Shown here piece by piece: positions 1 to 12,507 of a stretch of 64,000 nt of DNA. Below the pieces are notes generated by a model. It was not told where the DNA came from, did no database searches, and saw nothing but the letters and a program-made list of their open reading frames with translations. The DNA comes from Hymenolepis diminuta. Taxonomy: Eukaryota > Platyhelminthes > Cestoda > Cyclophyllidea > Hymenolepididae. Every line of letters starts with the position of its first letter. The first letter of the stretch is position 1. Made by a program: the position numbers and the translations under genes. The stretch covers positions 186,001 to 250,000 of the forward strand of contig CAADRB010000062.1 of the NCBI GenBank assembly GCA_900708905.1. Reading direction: 5' to 3'.

Positions 1-22
1 AAGTATTTGAAGACCTTGACAG

Positions 23-1599
23 GTGAGTGCACTACTTGAATTAATGTCGTAAATAAGCCCTCTTTTATAAATAAGAAAACAAATCCAAGGGTGGTTCCAA
101 TGACACAGTGGCTAATTTGTCCATGAGGCTTTCTGTGAGAATTTCCGGAACCAGATATCTTTCCTATTGAAATCGACCAATTTATTCGAATTCGATACAT
201 TTAAGTCAAATGGGGAATTTAATGAGAAAATTAATATACAGACCATTACTTAATATGGAAGCTTTGAGTAATGGTTCTGTTAAGCTTACCACCAATGTGG
301 GAAGTTTTTAGACTTAATCCGTTCAATCCAATCAATCTTTGGTAATTTTACAAAAACGTTATATTATACTTTAGCTTTTATTTTCATTAGATAAATAAAT
401 AAACTAAAACAGATCTACATGTTTTCATGTTTGAAAAAATGCCATTGAATATTCGCTACCAGATTATTTATCACTTTTCTGTTAACAGATATTCTGCTTA
501 GGTAAAGTTTGCAAAACAATTATTTAAACTTGATTTCAGATAATTATTTTTTTCTCTATTTTTTCGCCTAATCTGCTTTCCTTCATATGTCACAATTTGC
601 GATGGTTTCTCAATTATATTTTGGGTAAAAGGAGGTCTAAAATGAGGTATTTTGAACGGATCTTGTATAGCTTTTAATACATAGTAAAAACGCAAATAGG
701 GACATTTCAGCCTTAAGGCCAGGATTAATTGCACTTTGAGCAATTATGCCCTTACATATATTATTCCGTTATTTTTGACAGTGTTCTGCTGGAGATTAGT
801 TTTCAGACTAAGTAGTAGATACTGGTTTCCAATGGGGGTCAGATTTATCTGATTGTAGCCTAAATTCACACAAATGGATCAAGTTTAGAAGTTAGGTGGT
901 GTCGCCACTTCAACCATCTACAGTGTCACAGAACCTTTGTTTTTACTGACAGATAAGGTGACTAGCAGGATGAATGGCACTAGCCTGCATGACCTTAAGG
1001 CAGCAGAGCTAACAAGAGTTCACACTGTATGAACTCCATCTCCTCACGCGATGAAGTTGGCATTCTAATTGACCATGAAATAGTATAACATTTGCTGCAT
1101 GGAAAATAGCAAATATTGACCAGTGTCGCGGTAATTATTACAAGTCAATAATTAAAGTCGTCAGTGATTGAACACGGATTATCATCCTTCGAGTAGGAGT
1201 ATCATAGGAACCATGTGTTTTAAAAAACACCTATTTTAATCAATGAATTAGGAGTTAAGTTTTGTTATTAAAGACCTATGATTTTAGTTCAGTAATTTTC
1301 ATTTTATAATTTAATTTATAACTTTAGCAGCGTTTCTAAGAGAGTTACAGTCTAGTCATTCTCTAACGCAAATTTAAATTTCATTTACTTTTTTCCAATA
1401 TTTTAGAATACTTCATACTACTGTCATTTTAGAGTAGCATTTTATTTTTACCATGAATTATTTTGATAATACAACCAAGGGTATTGACAGCTTTTGAATT
1501 TCATCAATGAAAGTCTGGCTACTAGGTTGGTCTTGTCTGGTTAAAAGTTCCTCTCTCTCTTTATGGAGTCTGAGAAATTTTACAATATAGTATAACAGC
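23..1599. other. Non-coding left flank
   Basis: I see nothing I can name. The first 22 bases end in a donor-like GACAG|GTGAGTGC on the plus strand. Confidence 0.35.
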
Positions 1600-3760
1600 A
1601 GACAGATAGGTAATTGCATTTAGATAAATTTGAAATAAAATGTGTGAAAATTACGATGTTTTATTACCAAAATTCCTTCTTAATGTCCACACCAAATTTA
1701 ACCGTACCTCCTTAAATGCCCGAAGAGGTGTAACCTGGAAAGTAGACAATTCTTCCAGTCATGATTTTAATAATTTAATTGACCTTCACCAAAGAGCTTT
1801 TATGAGGCAAAAAATAGGGCCAACAGACTACGATTAATGATGAAAATCACCTTTCCTAAAATCACAGTGTCAGGAATTGAGAACATTACTTTGTACAAAA
1901 GCGATAAACAGTTAGATACAAAGAAAAAACGAAGATTCAGAGCTTATTTGTATTGGGTATATAAAGTGGATAAAAATGACACAGATATGGCAGCTGTGCC
2001 AGTGGCAAACAGAAGGCAGTAACCGTTGTGTATCATATTCACTTTCAAAACTAATTTCACACGGTTTGCAAACATCTGAACGTCAAAATGATGCCATGTG
2101 AAACTGTTAAAATTAAAACTTAGTTCGAAGATATTTTGCTTAGCATATAGAAAGTCATTCTTCAAGGCCATCTTCATAAAATCTCTATTTTTCCGTCTCC
2201 ATTAGAGAAATGTCTAATGATACAAACATAGTATCTCAACTTATACTCTATGCAACTGACGAGGAATCGAAAGTCAATCAATTGAGTTATACGGGACGTG
2301 AATGGTCACAGGGGTATTTAGAATGTGCGGGCGAATTTTGTCTTAGTACTAATTTGATAAGACATTTCGAAAAACTTTCACGCAGAGGCAAACCAATACA
2401 AAACAAATATGCCATGAGGATATGTGAAAAGCACTTTGGATTTAAATAGGTTTAGATTCGGAGCAGTTTTGTCTTTAGCAAGATGAACACAAGATTTATC
2501 GAGCGAGTTCCTATACATATCTTGGCTCTCCTGCGAACGATAAGGACTCAACTGATGATGTCGTGAGGCCTAATATCATGAAGGCCAAAGACGGCTAGTG
2601 ATTCTCAGGCCAGATCTACGATCAAAGGCACTTTCTACTGAAACCTGAGTAAAGCCGCTTGAAACATTCATTAAGCCTGCTCTTTACTGTTTGTCTTCTA
2701 TTGTCTATCGCAAGGTAGGTGATAAATAATTAAAGTCTGTTCAAAACGCATCACGGCAGATGATGTTGGGCCTGGACAGCAGATGGTAAATGAATGTTAA
2801 ATTTCTGACAGAAAAAGTTCCTTGAGAAACCTCACCGAACAATTGCGGAAGCGTTGAGTTAACCTCTGGGCAAGTCCGCACAAAATGGGTGATATAAACA
2901 CTAAACTTTAATTGAATTCCCAATTATCGTAATTGATAAAATCTGAAGTTTCTCTTACAAAGAGCTGGCTTAGACAGTTGAAGACATATGTGAAGCAGAT
3001 GGCAGTTGAGAATGAGAGTGTAGTCTAATTGCAGAATCCTTGTAAGAAATTTACCCCTTCCTTACTAGAATGCCAACTACAAATAAAATATGTGAGTAAA
3101 GGGAAATATTCTGTATGGACCGTAGGTGCCATCGAATTTTGGGAGGTTCTCATAGCAGCTAAGTTATTCGATCTTTCCCAAGCTATTCTTCAGGCTATAC
3201 ATTCTAACCTCTACCAATCTTCAGTGCGGCAAAAGGACAGTGGGGGAAAAAAGAGAGTAGTGAGTAGCGTTTGTTGCAGAGGATTAAGAAAAATAAGATA
3301 TATGTAACTGATATGTTAGGATTTGCGAGAGTGGACTTACCACCGCGGAAGTAGACCTTAGGTTTTTGCCCAGAGATCCGTTGGTGAGACGTTGCAGATA
3401 TGAGTTTCCACGTAAGTGAGTCAGTCATATTAATTAAGTTGTAAGTCCTTACTGGTCGAAAAGAAGAAGCTAAGGGGGAGACTATAGTTAATTATTGAAA
3501 ACTGCTCAAAGAGGTTTTATATTAACTATTCTGAAGTCGTTTCTCTTTATTGTTCTTAGCTGAGTTTAATCGAGAAGTCAAAGCGATTGTAGACCGAGAA
3601 CTGTTAGACAGGCGTTGTCTTAACCGGAGATTAATTCCATTGTGGTCACGTTCACAGATAGCTCGCATCATTGGGGCAATTTCTGGGGCGACAGCAGAGA
3701 AAATTTTAATTCAAAAGAGGTTTAATAATGAAGTAAGGTTATGATTCACTACTTTTCCCA
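1600..3760 (+). other. Plus-strand open frames of unknown origin
   Basis: Several moderate plus-strand frames occur: 1640-1837, 1837-2022, 2210-2449, 3029-3307 and 3550-3744. The frame at 2210 follows a good acceptor-like site (TTTTTCCGTCTCCATTAG) and contains GEFCLSTNLIRHFEKLSRRG. The frame at 3550 follows TTTATTGTTCTTAG and ends with a stop at 3742-3744, about 120 bp before an AATAAATAAA. This might be the decayed remains of a gene or transposon, or exons of one, but I recognise no family. Confidence 0.25.
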
Positions 3761-4332
3761 AGAAATTTCTGATATTTCTTAAATTGCTTCTATCACATCT
3801 TTTGTTTAGACGCAGTCCATGGTTAAAAATTGTACGTTTTTCGCTTTGCCATGGTTAATAATAATAAATAAATCCTTTCTCTTTAATATTTTTTCTATAA
3901 AGCGTAAAGATTAGAATAATAACTATGGCCATCTGTGGTTGATTCACACAAATTATTTCATGTTCTTGAAAAGCTGCTTTCCTTGAATGCGTACCTAGGT
4001 TTTTAAGGTTCCTAATTAACACCGGTATCGCATTTTGTAAATGTTAGGTTATTTAGAACACTAGGACAGTTCGGATATAACTGAGCATCCATAAACTTTA
4101 TTTGACTCTAATATTTTTTCTCAACAAAATTTGAACTCCAAATCAATCTCTCAAACTTTGTTGAGTTAATCGATTTTAATCATTATCTTTCATCTTTATA
4201 GTTTGCTTTTCTTTGTGACCAAACAAATTTTTGATTTATAATTTACAAGGCTAACGCTCTTCTCCGTGTTCACATGGGCTGAAAGTCCCAGGTCTAACAA
4301 AGAAAGCACAGTTTTTTGGTTCGAAATTAGCT

Positions 4333-5380
4333 TTATTCATCAACGTAATCTCCACCAAGAGAAATGCAATCATTCCAGTGCCGCTCTAACATTTCAATAC
4401 CACTTTTGTAGAACGATTTATCTTTTGCCTCAAAATAGGCATCAGTTTCAGCGATAACCTCTTCATTCGTGCCAAATTTCTTACCAGCGAGCATTTTTTC
4501 AGGTCTGCGAACAGCCAGTAGTCGCTGGGAGCCAAATCTAGCGAATACGGTGGATGTGGGAGCAACTCGAAGTTCAATTCATGTAGTTTTGCCATTGTTT
4601 TGACTGACTTGTGGCACGATGCGTTGTCTTGATGAAACAAAATTTTTTTCTTTGCCATATGCGGTCGTTTCTTTGCAATTTCCGCCTTCAAACGCTCCAA
4701 TAACGCTANNNNNNNNNNNNNNNNNNNNNNNNNNNNNNNNNNNNNNNNNNNNNNNNNNAAAATACCGAGGCTATAACCTTTCCAGCCGATTGTTGTGCTT
4801 TCGGGCGCTTTGCACCCGACTGTTGCTGAGTTGCTGTCCACTCAGATGACACTTAGATGACGATCGTTTTGATTCCTGAGTGAAGCGATGGATCCATGCT
4901 TCATCTATTGTCACATATCGACGCAAAATTCCGGTTTGTTTGTTACGTTTAAACATGGCCAAACACTGCTCAGAATCATCAACACGTTCTCGTCCTCACG
5001 GTCAACAGTGAGCAAACGCGGCACCCACTTTGAACAGAGCTTTCTCATAGTCAAATGCTCATGCAATATAAAGCCAATACGTTCTTTTCATATCTTTACG
5101 ATGTCAGCTAACTCACGCAACTTCACTTTTCGATCATTCAAAACGATTTTGTGAATTTTTTTATGTTTTATGGTGTTACCGCCTCATTTGGACGTCCACT
5201 GCGTTCTGCATCATCGGTGTCTCTACGAAAACCTTTGAAGTCAGCAAACCAACGTTTTATTGTTGTTTCTGATGGAGCGGAGTCCCCATAACACTTTTTA
5301 AGCCATTGCTTCTCTTGAACGGTATTTTTTCCCGTCAAGAAGCAGTGAAAAATTGAAACACGAAATTGTTTTGGTTCCAT
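4333..5380 (-). pseudogene. Mariner transposase (DD34D), disrupted
   Basis: The start is ATG at 5380 (MEPKQFRVSIFHCFLTGKNT) and the end is at 4333 after CISLGGDYVDE. The helix-turn-helix region includes SAPSETTIKRWFADFKG and ERSGRPNEAV. The first catalytic Asp lies in TIDEAWIHRF, the second in ILFHQDNAS and the third in LDLAPSDYWLFADLK. It is broken by an in-frame stop or frameshift after VTP (about 5165), a stop at about 5100, a frameshift near 4985, another near 4860, and the gap. Mellifera-like by its motifs; subfamily assignment is tentative. Confidence 0.85.
4709..4758. other. Assembly gap, 50 N
   Basis: A run of exactly 50 N inside the transposase; this length often marks a gap of unknown size. 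Confidence 0.95.
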
Positions 5381-5552
5381 TGTTTTGAAAATAGCAAAAT
5401 TAGTGTCACCCTTAGCACAATAACTCACAAACTAATGAATTGAATATCATGAAATTTTAGCAATTGTGTTTTGAAGGTCAGTATTAACTGAAAAAGGTGA
5501 CTGCAATAAAACTAGCACCATCTATGTGTCAGGCCCGGGACTTTTCAGTCCA

Positions 5553-6871
5553 TGTGTTAAGTATTCGAAACAAGAATCAGTCCATCGCTATCTTCTTTAA
5601 AGTTCGAAGAAGCAGTCATTTAGCTTATTTTTTCTTCTATATTACTTAGGTGGATGATAGTTCAAAGTCCTCGTCTTATGCCTTGAAAAATCTCCAATAC
5701 TGAATGCTTTATACTCTATTATTATTATATCACTAGTAAATAAACGTAATACATATTTACTTAGCTACGCTTGTTTTGACATTTATGGTTAAGTTATAAG
5801 GGTGAAAAATATTGAATAACTTATTATTAAGTCAAAGGGCGAAAGAAAGAGTAAATAAGTAGGCTACGAGATTTTCGGTCATCTTCATACCCGAAGGATG
5901 GAGTTAAATTGTTAATAGGGGTATACATATTTCTGAAGGGGAGAACAAATTCAAAATATATGTTAGATTGGCTAATTTTGGTCACAAAGATTCTGTTGGT
6001 TTTCTTTAGACTAGAATAAAAAATACAGATTAGATGGAATCAAAATGTATTAAAAATCAGTAAAATATCTTGTGAATAATATAACAATATAATTCCATGA
6101 TGAATAACCATACACACTTAGGTCATACTCTTTTCTTGAAATTACACAAATATTACTAAATGTCTAGTAGTATAATCGTTAGCAATATATATTTACAATG
6201 CAGCTTGAAGATATTTGCTTCTGTAGTTACTTTATCAGTATCCAAAAGTAAACAGCAATATTGCTTGTCCGATCAAAAGATCAGTTTGTAAAGAGGGGCA
6301 CAGAGCGCTCAATATGACATTTTCCGGGGGAGGAGAAAGTAAATGGGAAATTTGTGACTTGAAACCAAGCTGTTTTGTCACTTAACTTAATGATTAATTT
6401 TTCTTAATCACTTTCATGGTCAGTTATTCGAGCAGCTTGGCTTTTAAGACGACGGCTTTTAAGAGGTACATTTTAACTTCATTTTTTCATTGTGATAATT
6501 TAATAAGTCCGTGCCAATTCATTTGATAGCATAAAAGGAGGCAAAAGTATTAGAATAGGATTTCTTTACCAGTAAGAATCATGATTTTAATAATTGTTCA
6601 TTAGTTCAACATAAAAATTGAACGCTTCATAACATCGGTACGTTTAAATAGTTACCTAGCAAATGACAAACAAATATTAAAGTTCAAATATCCATTAAAT
6701 CTTTTTTTAGCTTCAGGAAACATCAATGAACGACTAATTTTGTAGAACTATAGGTCATATTTTAAGTGCTTAAACGCTTCTTTGTAAGCAGAATTTGATG
6801 AAATTTTAAGCATATTTTAGAAATAAAGCATCAAAATTATTAGTTTAGTAGAATAAAATAATAATGTTTAC
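5553..6871. other. AT-rich non-coding DNA
   Basis: I see no gene, repeat or structured feature that I can support. Confidence 0.5.
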
Positions 6872-6889
6872 CTTCTTATCCATAGCGAA
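6872..6889 (-). CDS. Possible terminal exon with stop
   Basis: After a very good acceptor (GATTTGTTTTTCAG) the phase 1 reading is Arg-Tyr-Gly-stop (TAA), so this could be the last coding exon of the locus. It could equally be an 18-nt internal exon read in another phase (FAMDKK), because AAG|GTAAAC follows. No clear AATAAA follows within a few hundred bases. Confidence 0.3.
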
Positions 6890-7032
6890 CTGAAAAACAA
6901 ATCAGTTTAAAGTTTTAATAAAAATACATTTTATAAAAAAGCAAGAAGCAAAAGCATAGTATTTGCAGATAGAAAAGAAGTCAGTTTTATGCTTTAATAA
7001 AGCAAAATTAAATCAAAAAGGGTGCAATTTAC

Positions 7033-7050
7033 ATGGAGACAAACAATATT
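7033..7050 (-). CDS. Possible 18-nt micro-exon
   Basis: It would encode YCLSP with phase 1 ends between TACTTTTACCACCAG and donor GTAAATTGC. Confidence 0.28.
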
Positions 7051-7166
7051 CTGGTGGTAAAAGTACATGCAAAAAGTGCCATTCACATGCAAAATGCTCA
7101 ATCGAGAGAAATTAAAAGAAGCAAATTTTAAGCATGTGGTCTTAATTCAGTTTTCAAGTAAAATAC

Positions 7167-7175
7167 CTTTCCTAC
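7167..7175 (-). CDS. Possible 9-nt micro-exon, basic
   Basis: GTAGGAAAG lies between an excellent acceptor (TGTTCTTATGTTTTAG) and donor GTATTTTAC, adding Arg-Lys in phase 1; compare 20489-20497. Confidence 0.35.
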
Positions 7176-7526
7176 CTAAAACATAAGAACAGTTATTTTA
7201 GATATTAGAAGTGTCAATTAGCATTTAGTAGCATGATCAGGCAATTAGGCTCTACAATTATTTCAAAAATATAAATTTTCATGCTATTAAAGTGTACTCA
7301 TAAAAAACTCCTTGACAAAGCCAAGGTTTTTATTTGATGCACAGTCAATTAGGCTTATCAAATTTCACCACGCTCTGAAATCTTAACCCTAGAAAATTGA
7401 ATGTTAATTAGTACAAATTCATGGGAATAAACATGGACTTTATAATCTCATCTCCCTCTGTATGCTTAAACTTCACGACATTCGATAAATTATTCTCATG
7501 AAAATGAATGGTATTTGTATTATTAC

Positions 7527-7553
7527 CTGCTGTATTACAAAAATCGTACAATA
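7527..7553 (-). CDS. Possible 27-nt micro-exon
   Basis: It would encode LYDFCNTA with phase 1 ends between CTTTCAACAATTAAG and donor GCAG|GTAATAAT. Confidence 0.3.
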
Positions 7554-9897
7554 CTTAATTGTTGAAAGTAGGTAAAATTGGTTAGCAGAAAGTATAGTAA
7601 CGTATAAAGGTGTGGTGGCATCAAAGTGTCTTATTTCGTTTGATTTTTGAACTCTGGTTGTAGAGTATTTACTTTCTGGTAACTCACATTCTAAAAATCT
7701 AATTCAATTATTCTTTCCCAAAATTTCAGCAAATTTTTCCTTCACTTACGGTTTTTAATAAAAAAATTTCGTTCTTTCCACTTCAATTCATTTCTTTTTC
7801 CAATGATTTAGAATCAAAAATTATTTAATATGATTTGAAGTATCTTACAGTTTTGTTATATCAGAGAGAGAGTTGCTAAAAATTTTCAGTTAACAGATCT
7901 CCATAAGGTGTTTTTGCTCAAGGTGAATAAGTGATTTAGGTAAATAAGCAAGTAAATCTTTTATCAGTATGACCGCAACTCTTAAAATAATACAAATCTA
8001 TTGAAACCAGGTTTTGGTACATCAAACCTTTAGAGAAGGAATTGCAATGCAGCCATTTCTCTAGTGTGTGCTTTTAAACAATTACTGAAAACTCAAGACC
8101 AAGTTTCTACAAGTATTACCTTCAAAATAAAACATTACGGGTCACCACGGGAAAAGCATGTCAAAAATGGCAAACACAAAGTCTTACTGACTTCTCTCCC
8201 TATGAGAACTTGAAAGATAAGCATTCTCCTGCCTTTTTGCCTCGAACTTTGAATAGCCAAAAAAGAATATCCTGGAGCTTAGCTATTTCATTATAACAAT
8301 ACTCAAAAATTATACTCAAAATGTCTACTAACCGCAGACTGCGCTCTTGCAGAAAAAATGTTGGCAAAGTATGCCTTTGTAAAATCTCATAACCAGTTTT
8401 TAGTAAAGGAGGCTCCAACTTTGAATGACTATCATACCCCCAAATAATGTGCCTATTTCAAATTCTTTTTTTAAACCTTTACTCTAAATTACACATAGTT
8501 TCATATCTAATGCAAGATATGAAACGTCTATCGTGGTTTGAAAATCTACATTCGTAAATTCTGTTTTCTCAGCCTGTGAGGTCCAGTCTCAGCCTAAAGT
8601 TAATGCAATGTATGTGAATATTTGCGCCTTTTCTTAAAGATAAAACTGATGCATTATTAGCAGAAAGCATTATTATAACAATTAGTGCTCTATTCGTAAA
8701 AATTCAAGATTTTTAAACATAGTCTTCTTCTATAGATCGCAACTAATGCCATTCCACTTTCTAATAGATTTTCAATAGCCTACTTAGCAAATTTAAAGAA
8801 ATAAAGAGCAAAACTTAAAGAACCACCGAGTATTATTTAAAATCGCTTATATAAACAATTTAAGAAAAGCTAACTCGTATAAATGGTTAAAAATATGCAC
8901 AAATTTTAGAATCCTTACATGCTAAAACTTCTCCTTGATATGCATGTACATGGCATTTATTAAATTCTCCTCTTTAGACCCGTATTTCTCCATTATACAC
9001 TTGTATACCGGGATGACCCAGCTGATTAACCATATAATATAATATTGTTCCAATTAGACTACTACTCAATATTCTTTCGTTGCTGAAATATTATTAAATG
9101 AGCAATTCGATTATGTAACCCACTGAAAGGATAATTCGCTCGCAAAGGGTCCTCTTAGCTATAATGAGGAAGTAGCTCCCTACACTCTGAAAATCTGATT
9201 TTATTCCGCTTTTATACAGATTTCAGAGTTGAAAATTTATCGTGCCTCTAAATAAATTGGTTAAACTAAGACTTCTTTTGACATGAATTTAAAAGAAAGC
9301 ACACAAGGTAATGCCAAATACAGTTTTGACAAGACTTTACAAAATTCCTTAAGAGATGAGGATTCCAAACATGTCAAATTTAATTATCTCAAGCTATGAG
9401 GTTCATTTTCATTGAAAGCATTCTATTGCATGTGAATAGTCACAAACCCAAAGAAGTCGCATTTCAGCAAAGAAACCAATGTGCTGATAATATAATGTCA
9501 TTTAAATGACTTTAAACGACCTAATTGTAAATATTTTCAACCTTAAACCATAAGAGTATAGGATCAGGCCCAATTTCTTCTTAAAAACACCTTTGAAGAT
9601 AAGTATAATTTAAAAATTTTTAAATAATTAACTTTTTATCTTATAAGGCGTCCGAAATTTAAAAATGATGGCTTATTTTTAATATCCAGTTTACACTAGA
9701 TAAGAGCATGAGCAAACATAGGGCCTGTGTAGTGTAATGATGTAGGTTTCAATCTTTCTGTCAGTATGATCTCAACATATTCTACTCAAATGTGCTTTCC
9801 TCTCCATTTTTCGCGGTTTTTCTGAGTAATTCTTTCCCTTTTAAATGCACTAGCTCTAATTGATCACGCTTTACATATACATAGTAACAAAACATAC

Positions 9898-9921
9898 CTT
9901 TTGTGCGTGTTTGCCGTTTAT
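9898..9921 (-). CDS. Micro-exon, 24 nt, basic
   Basis: It encodes KRQTRTK between phase 1 ends. The donor AAAG|GTATGTTT is strong and the acceptor CAGAATCAAG is weak. The composition fits the locus. Confidence 0.45.
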
Positions 9922-10039
9922 CTTGATTCTGCATCTCCTTAGTAATCTACTTCTTAAGGTGGCCCACGATATAATACTTCAAATTATGAAATACAATTAA
10001 TAATTACAATATTTCCTTGCAAAACTCTCGGAGACTTAC

Positions 10040-10234
10040 ATTTCAAGCACTTCCTGCAAGCGCATGAGCAGGAACTAGAGCTGGAAGATGACGAAGATGA
10101 AGACGAGCTACTGTCACTGCAACTACTCCAGCAGGAACATTGATAAGAGCTGCGGCTGCTACTTGAGCTGGAGCTTGACCTGGAACATGAGCTACCCAAA
10201 AGACTGTTGGAGTCGTATGAGGATCTCTCTCTCT
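10040..10234 (-). CDS. Ser/Cys-rich exon 2, 195 nt
   Basis: A 195-nt exon (64 full codons) with donor AAAT|GTAAGTCTC and acceptor TTTTTACTTAAAG, phase 1 at both ends. The AGAGAGAG start offers an alternative acceptor 6 nt in (exon end 10228) that keeps phase. I count 36 Ser and 8 Cys. It begins RERSSYDSN and ends CSCACRKCLK, paralleling the end of the exon at 23058 (RRKCDKC), so the two exons are probably paralogous copies. A longer open frame (9984-10256) starting with Met extends into the introns and is not the exon. Confidence 0.7.
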
Positions 10235-11669
10235 CTTTAAGTAAAAATAAATTCAATGGTGTCTAATGTACATTTTTTATATTTAATATTGTTGAATTTC
10301 ATAAACACGTTATATCTTGTATCATTTAGCCGGTCTATGCCAGTGAAGGAAATAAATTCATTCAAAAAACATGATCAATCACACGGTTAACAAAAACGGA
10401 CTATTTAATAGATTATCCAGATTTAAAGCTCTCTATTGAAATAAAAAGAGATACTTCCATGAATATAACCAGCAAAACAAAAATTACAATATAGAAATGG
10501 AAAAAAACTGTCAAAATGCAGAAAATGTAATCGCAAAGATTTGCAAAGTCCTTTCTTCATTGTACTAGAATATGAAAATTATATATTCTATTGTAATAAT
10601 CGTGTTGTTGACGTGATCATTAAATAAATAGCCTTATTGTTATATATAGTTGACATATGCGATACTTGAAGTCATATTCCGGGGCACGAACTGATAGCCT
10701 GATAACTTTAGATTTCGAATGAATTAAATCTTAATGCTTTGATTTGATTCTTTCACCTTCACTCATTTGTAGCCTATTTTGGCATTCGCAATTGGAAAGT
10801 TAAAATTTTATGATGCATTAAAATAGTGAGAAAGATTATTCAAGTCGTCGCCATATATAATTGATTTATAAAATGTTAATTTAATTGAAATTTTCTTTGC
10901 CTGGAAGATTTAAATGGCCCATTATTTAGTTTTTAATATGTGCGCATAATTTTAAATATGTTGCAAAGTGAAAATGGGATTATATGATATAAAATGAAAT
11001 AGGAGGCTCATGTAATTAAACCGATTTGGGTTTTCAGAGTGTCAATTTAATGTACTTTGTCTGTGAATATGTATATAGTCAACCATATAATTATAAATAG
11101 AGCATATATTTACAAAAATAATTTGATAAATTAAATAAGGTTTAAATATTAAAACCACTTATTAGCAATATGAAAAAGCTATTTAAAAGCTGAAGAGAAT
11201 AATATGAGATCTTGACAAGATATGTCTTCATTCTCTAAATATTTTGCTAAATTTACATTTATATACATTTATTTGTCGGCGTTTCACATTCCAATTACTA
11301 AATCGAAATCTGTTATTGGATAAATACACTAGTTAGTATTAAAATGATGCAAATTAGAAAACGGACAGCAATTTGAACGAGAAAGGATGATTTTACAGCA
11401 TTCTATTTAGAATATTTATCCGATCAAATCTCGAAATACTTTGAAAAGTATGTTGAACTTATCACATATTTACAAGAAATCAAACTACATAGCTAGGCAA
11501 TAAAATTCTGAATCTCATGGAATAAATTGTCTTGCGCCTTCCCCATTTGTATCCATAGAGCTGAGCGCCCGCTTGTTCGAAAAAAACCATGTAAGCTATG
11601 TTAATGAGGAAGGGGACGTTTAATCATATTTAACCCCCACAGTAGGAGGAATTATTACGATTTACTTAC

Positions 11670-11696
11670 GTCGTCTCACACGTCTTTTACAGGCAG
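11670..11696 (-). CDS. Micro-exon, 27 nt, strongly basic
   Basis: It encodes ACKRRVRR between phase 1 ends. The acceptor is TTGTTTTAG and the donor GTAAGTAAAT. It lies immediately upstream (in transcription) of the second Ser/Cys-rich exon. Confidence 0.7.
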
Positions 11697-12447
11697 CTAA
11701 AACAAAGAAGATAATAGAAATTAGTTTAATTGTTAGACAGCATCAAAGTTTGCGCAACCCCAAATGAACTATTTTGAAGATTCTAGGGCGATTAAAATTG
11801 TTAGCCGAATATGCGTTCTGATTAATAACGATGAAAAATTTACGCACATAATTTGACAGCAGAATCAATTTCTGTAAAAATTAAAAACCATGTTATTAAT
11901 AATAATTAAAATCAACTATTAACTGTTTCCTTTTTGGCTAACAGTTACCAGTCAAAACAATATTTGAAACAGAAACATGATTTTAAACATAACACATTGG
12001 TCAAATTGATAAAACGGTTAATAACAAAGCATTTTAAAAATAATTTTTATTGATAATTAAATAATTTTAAGCGATTTTAAAATTTATGCCTTTACATTCG
12101 CTACTATTTTTACTCTAGTGAGAAAAATAAGTGAAATTGTGTTTAAGTGTTAAAATAAGATATTTAAGGTAAGAAAACATAAGCAATTTTATTTAAAATT
12201 TTCTGAAATCCCCTGTTTAATGCATACCATCCAGTGTTCGGTAGAGTGCTTGATTAGGAATCACGGGTTGGCAAGGCGCTAAAATTATATTCAAAATTTT
12301 TTGGAATACATCCTAACGATTTTAAAAGAACTGTTAAATGGAAACTGTATATAAATATTCTCAAATATAAATGTCGAACTTGAGTAACAAAATATGAACA
12401 TGGATATGAATATAACAGAGCGCATTTCCATTGCCTTACATACTTAC

Positions 12448-12507
12448 GTCTAACAGTTAAATATTTCTTTCGAAGATAATCAGAAGGAACATATTCACCG
12501 AGAAATT
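12448..12507 (-). CDS. Phase 1 exon, 60 nt
   Basis: It encodes FLGEYVPSDYLRKKYLTVR between phase 1 ends. The acceptor is AATCTGCTTTTAG and the donor GTAAGTATG, both very good. It is Tyr-rich and mixed-charge. Confidence 0.65.

Larger units (their letters stand above)
4275..5552 (-). mobile_element. Degenerate full-length mariner with both inverted repeats
   Basis: Imperfect terminal inverted repeats bound the element: TGGGCTGAAAGTCCCAGG from 4275 and, on the other strand, TGGACTGAAAAGTCCCGGG from 5552. The flanking dinucleotides are CA and TG, each one change from the TA target duplication expected for mariner. Total length is about 1.28 kb including a 50-N gap (4709-4758). The interior is a mariner transposase on the minus strand. 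Confidence 0.85.

Noticed and set aside
7750..7830. Open frame ending at a GTAAGTGAAG donor
   Set aside because: No acceptor in the required phase before the next upstream stop.
9984..10256. 90-codon minus-strand frame starting with Met
   Set aside because: Its ends run through a good donor and acceptor; the supported exon is 10040-10234.
12205..12290. tRNA-like string with GGTAGAGTGCTTGATTAGG
   Set aside because: Lacks a proper B-box and acceptor-stem pairing; at most a decayed SINE or tRNA remnant.
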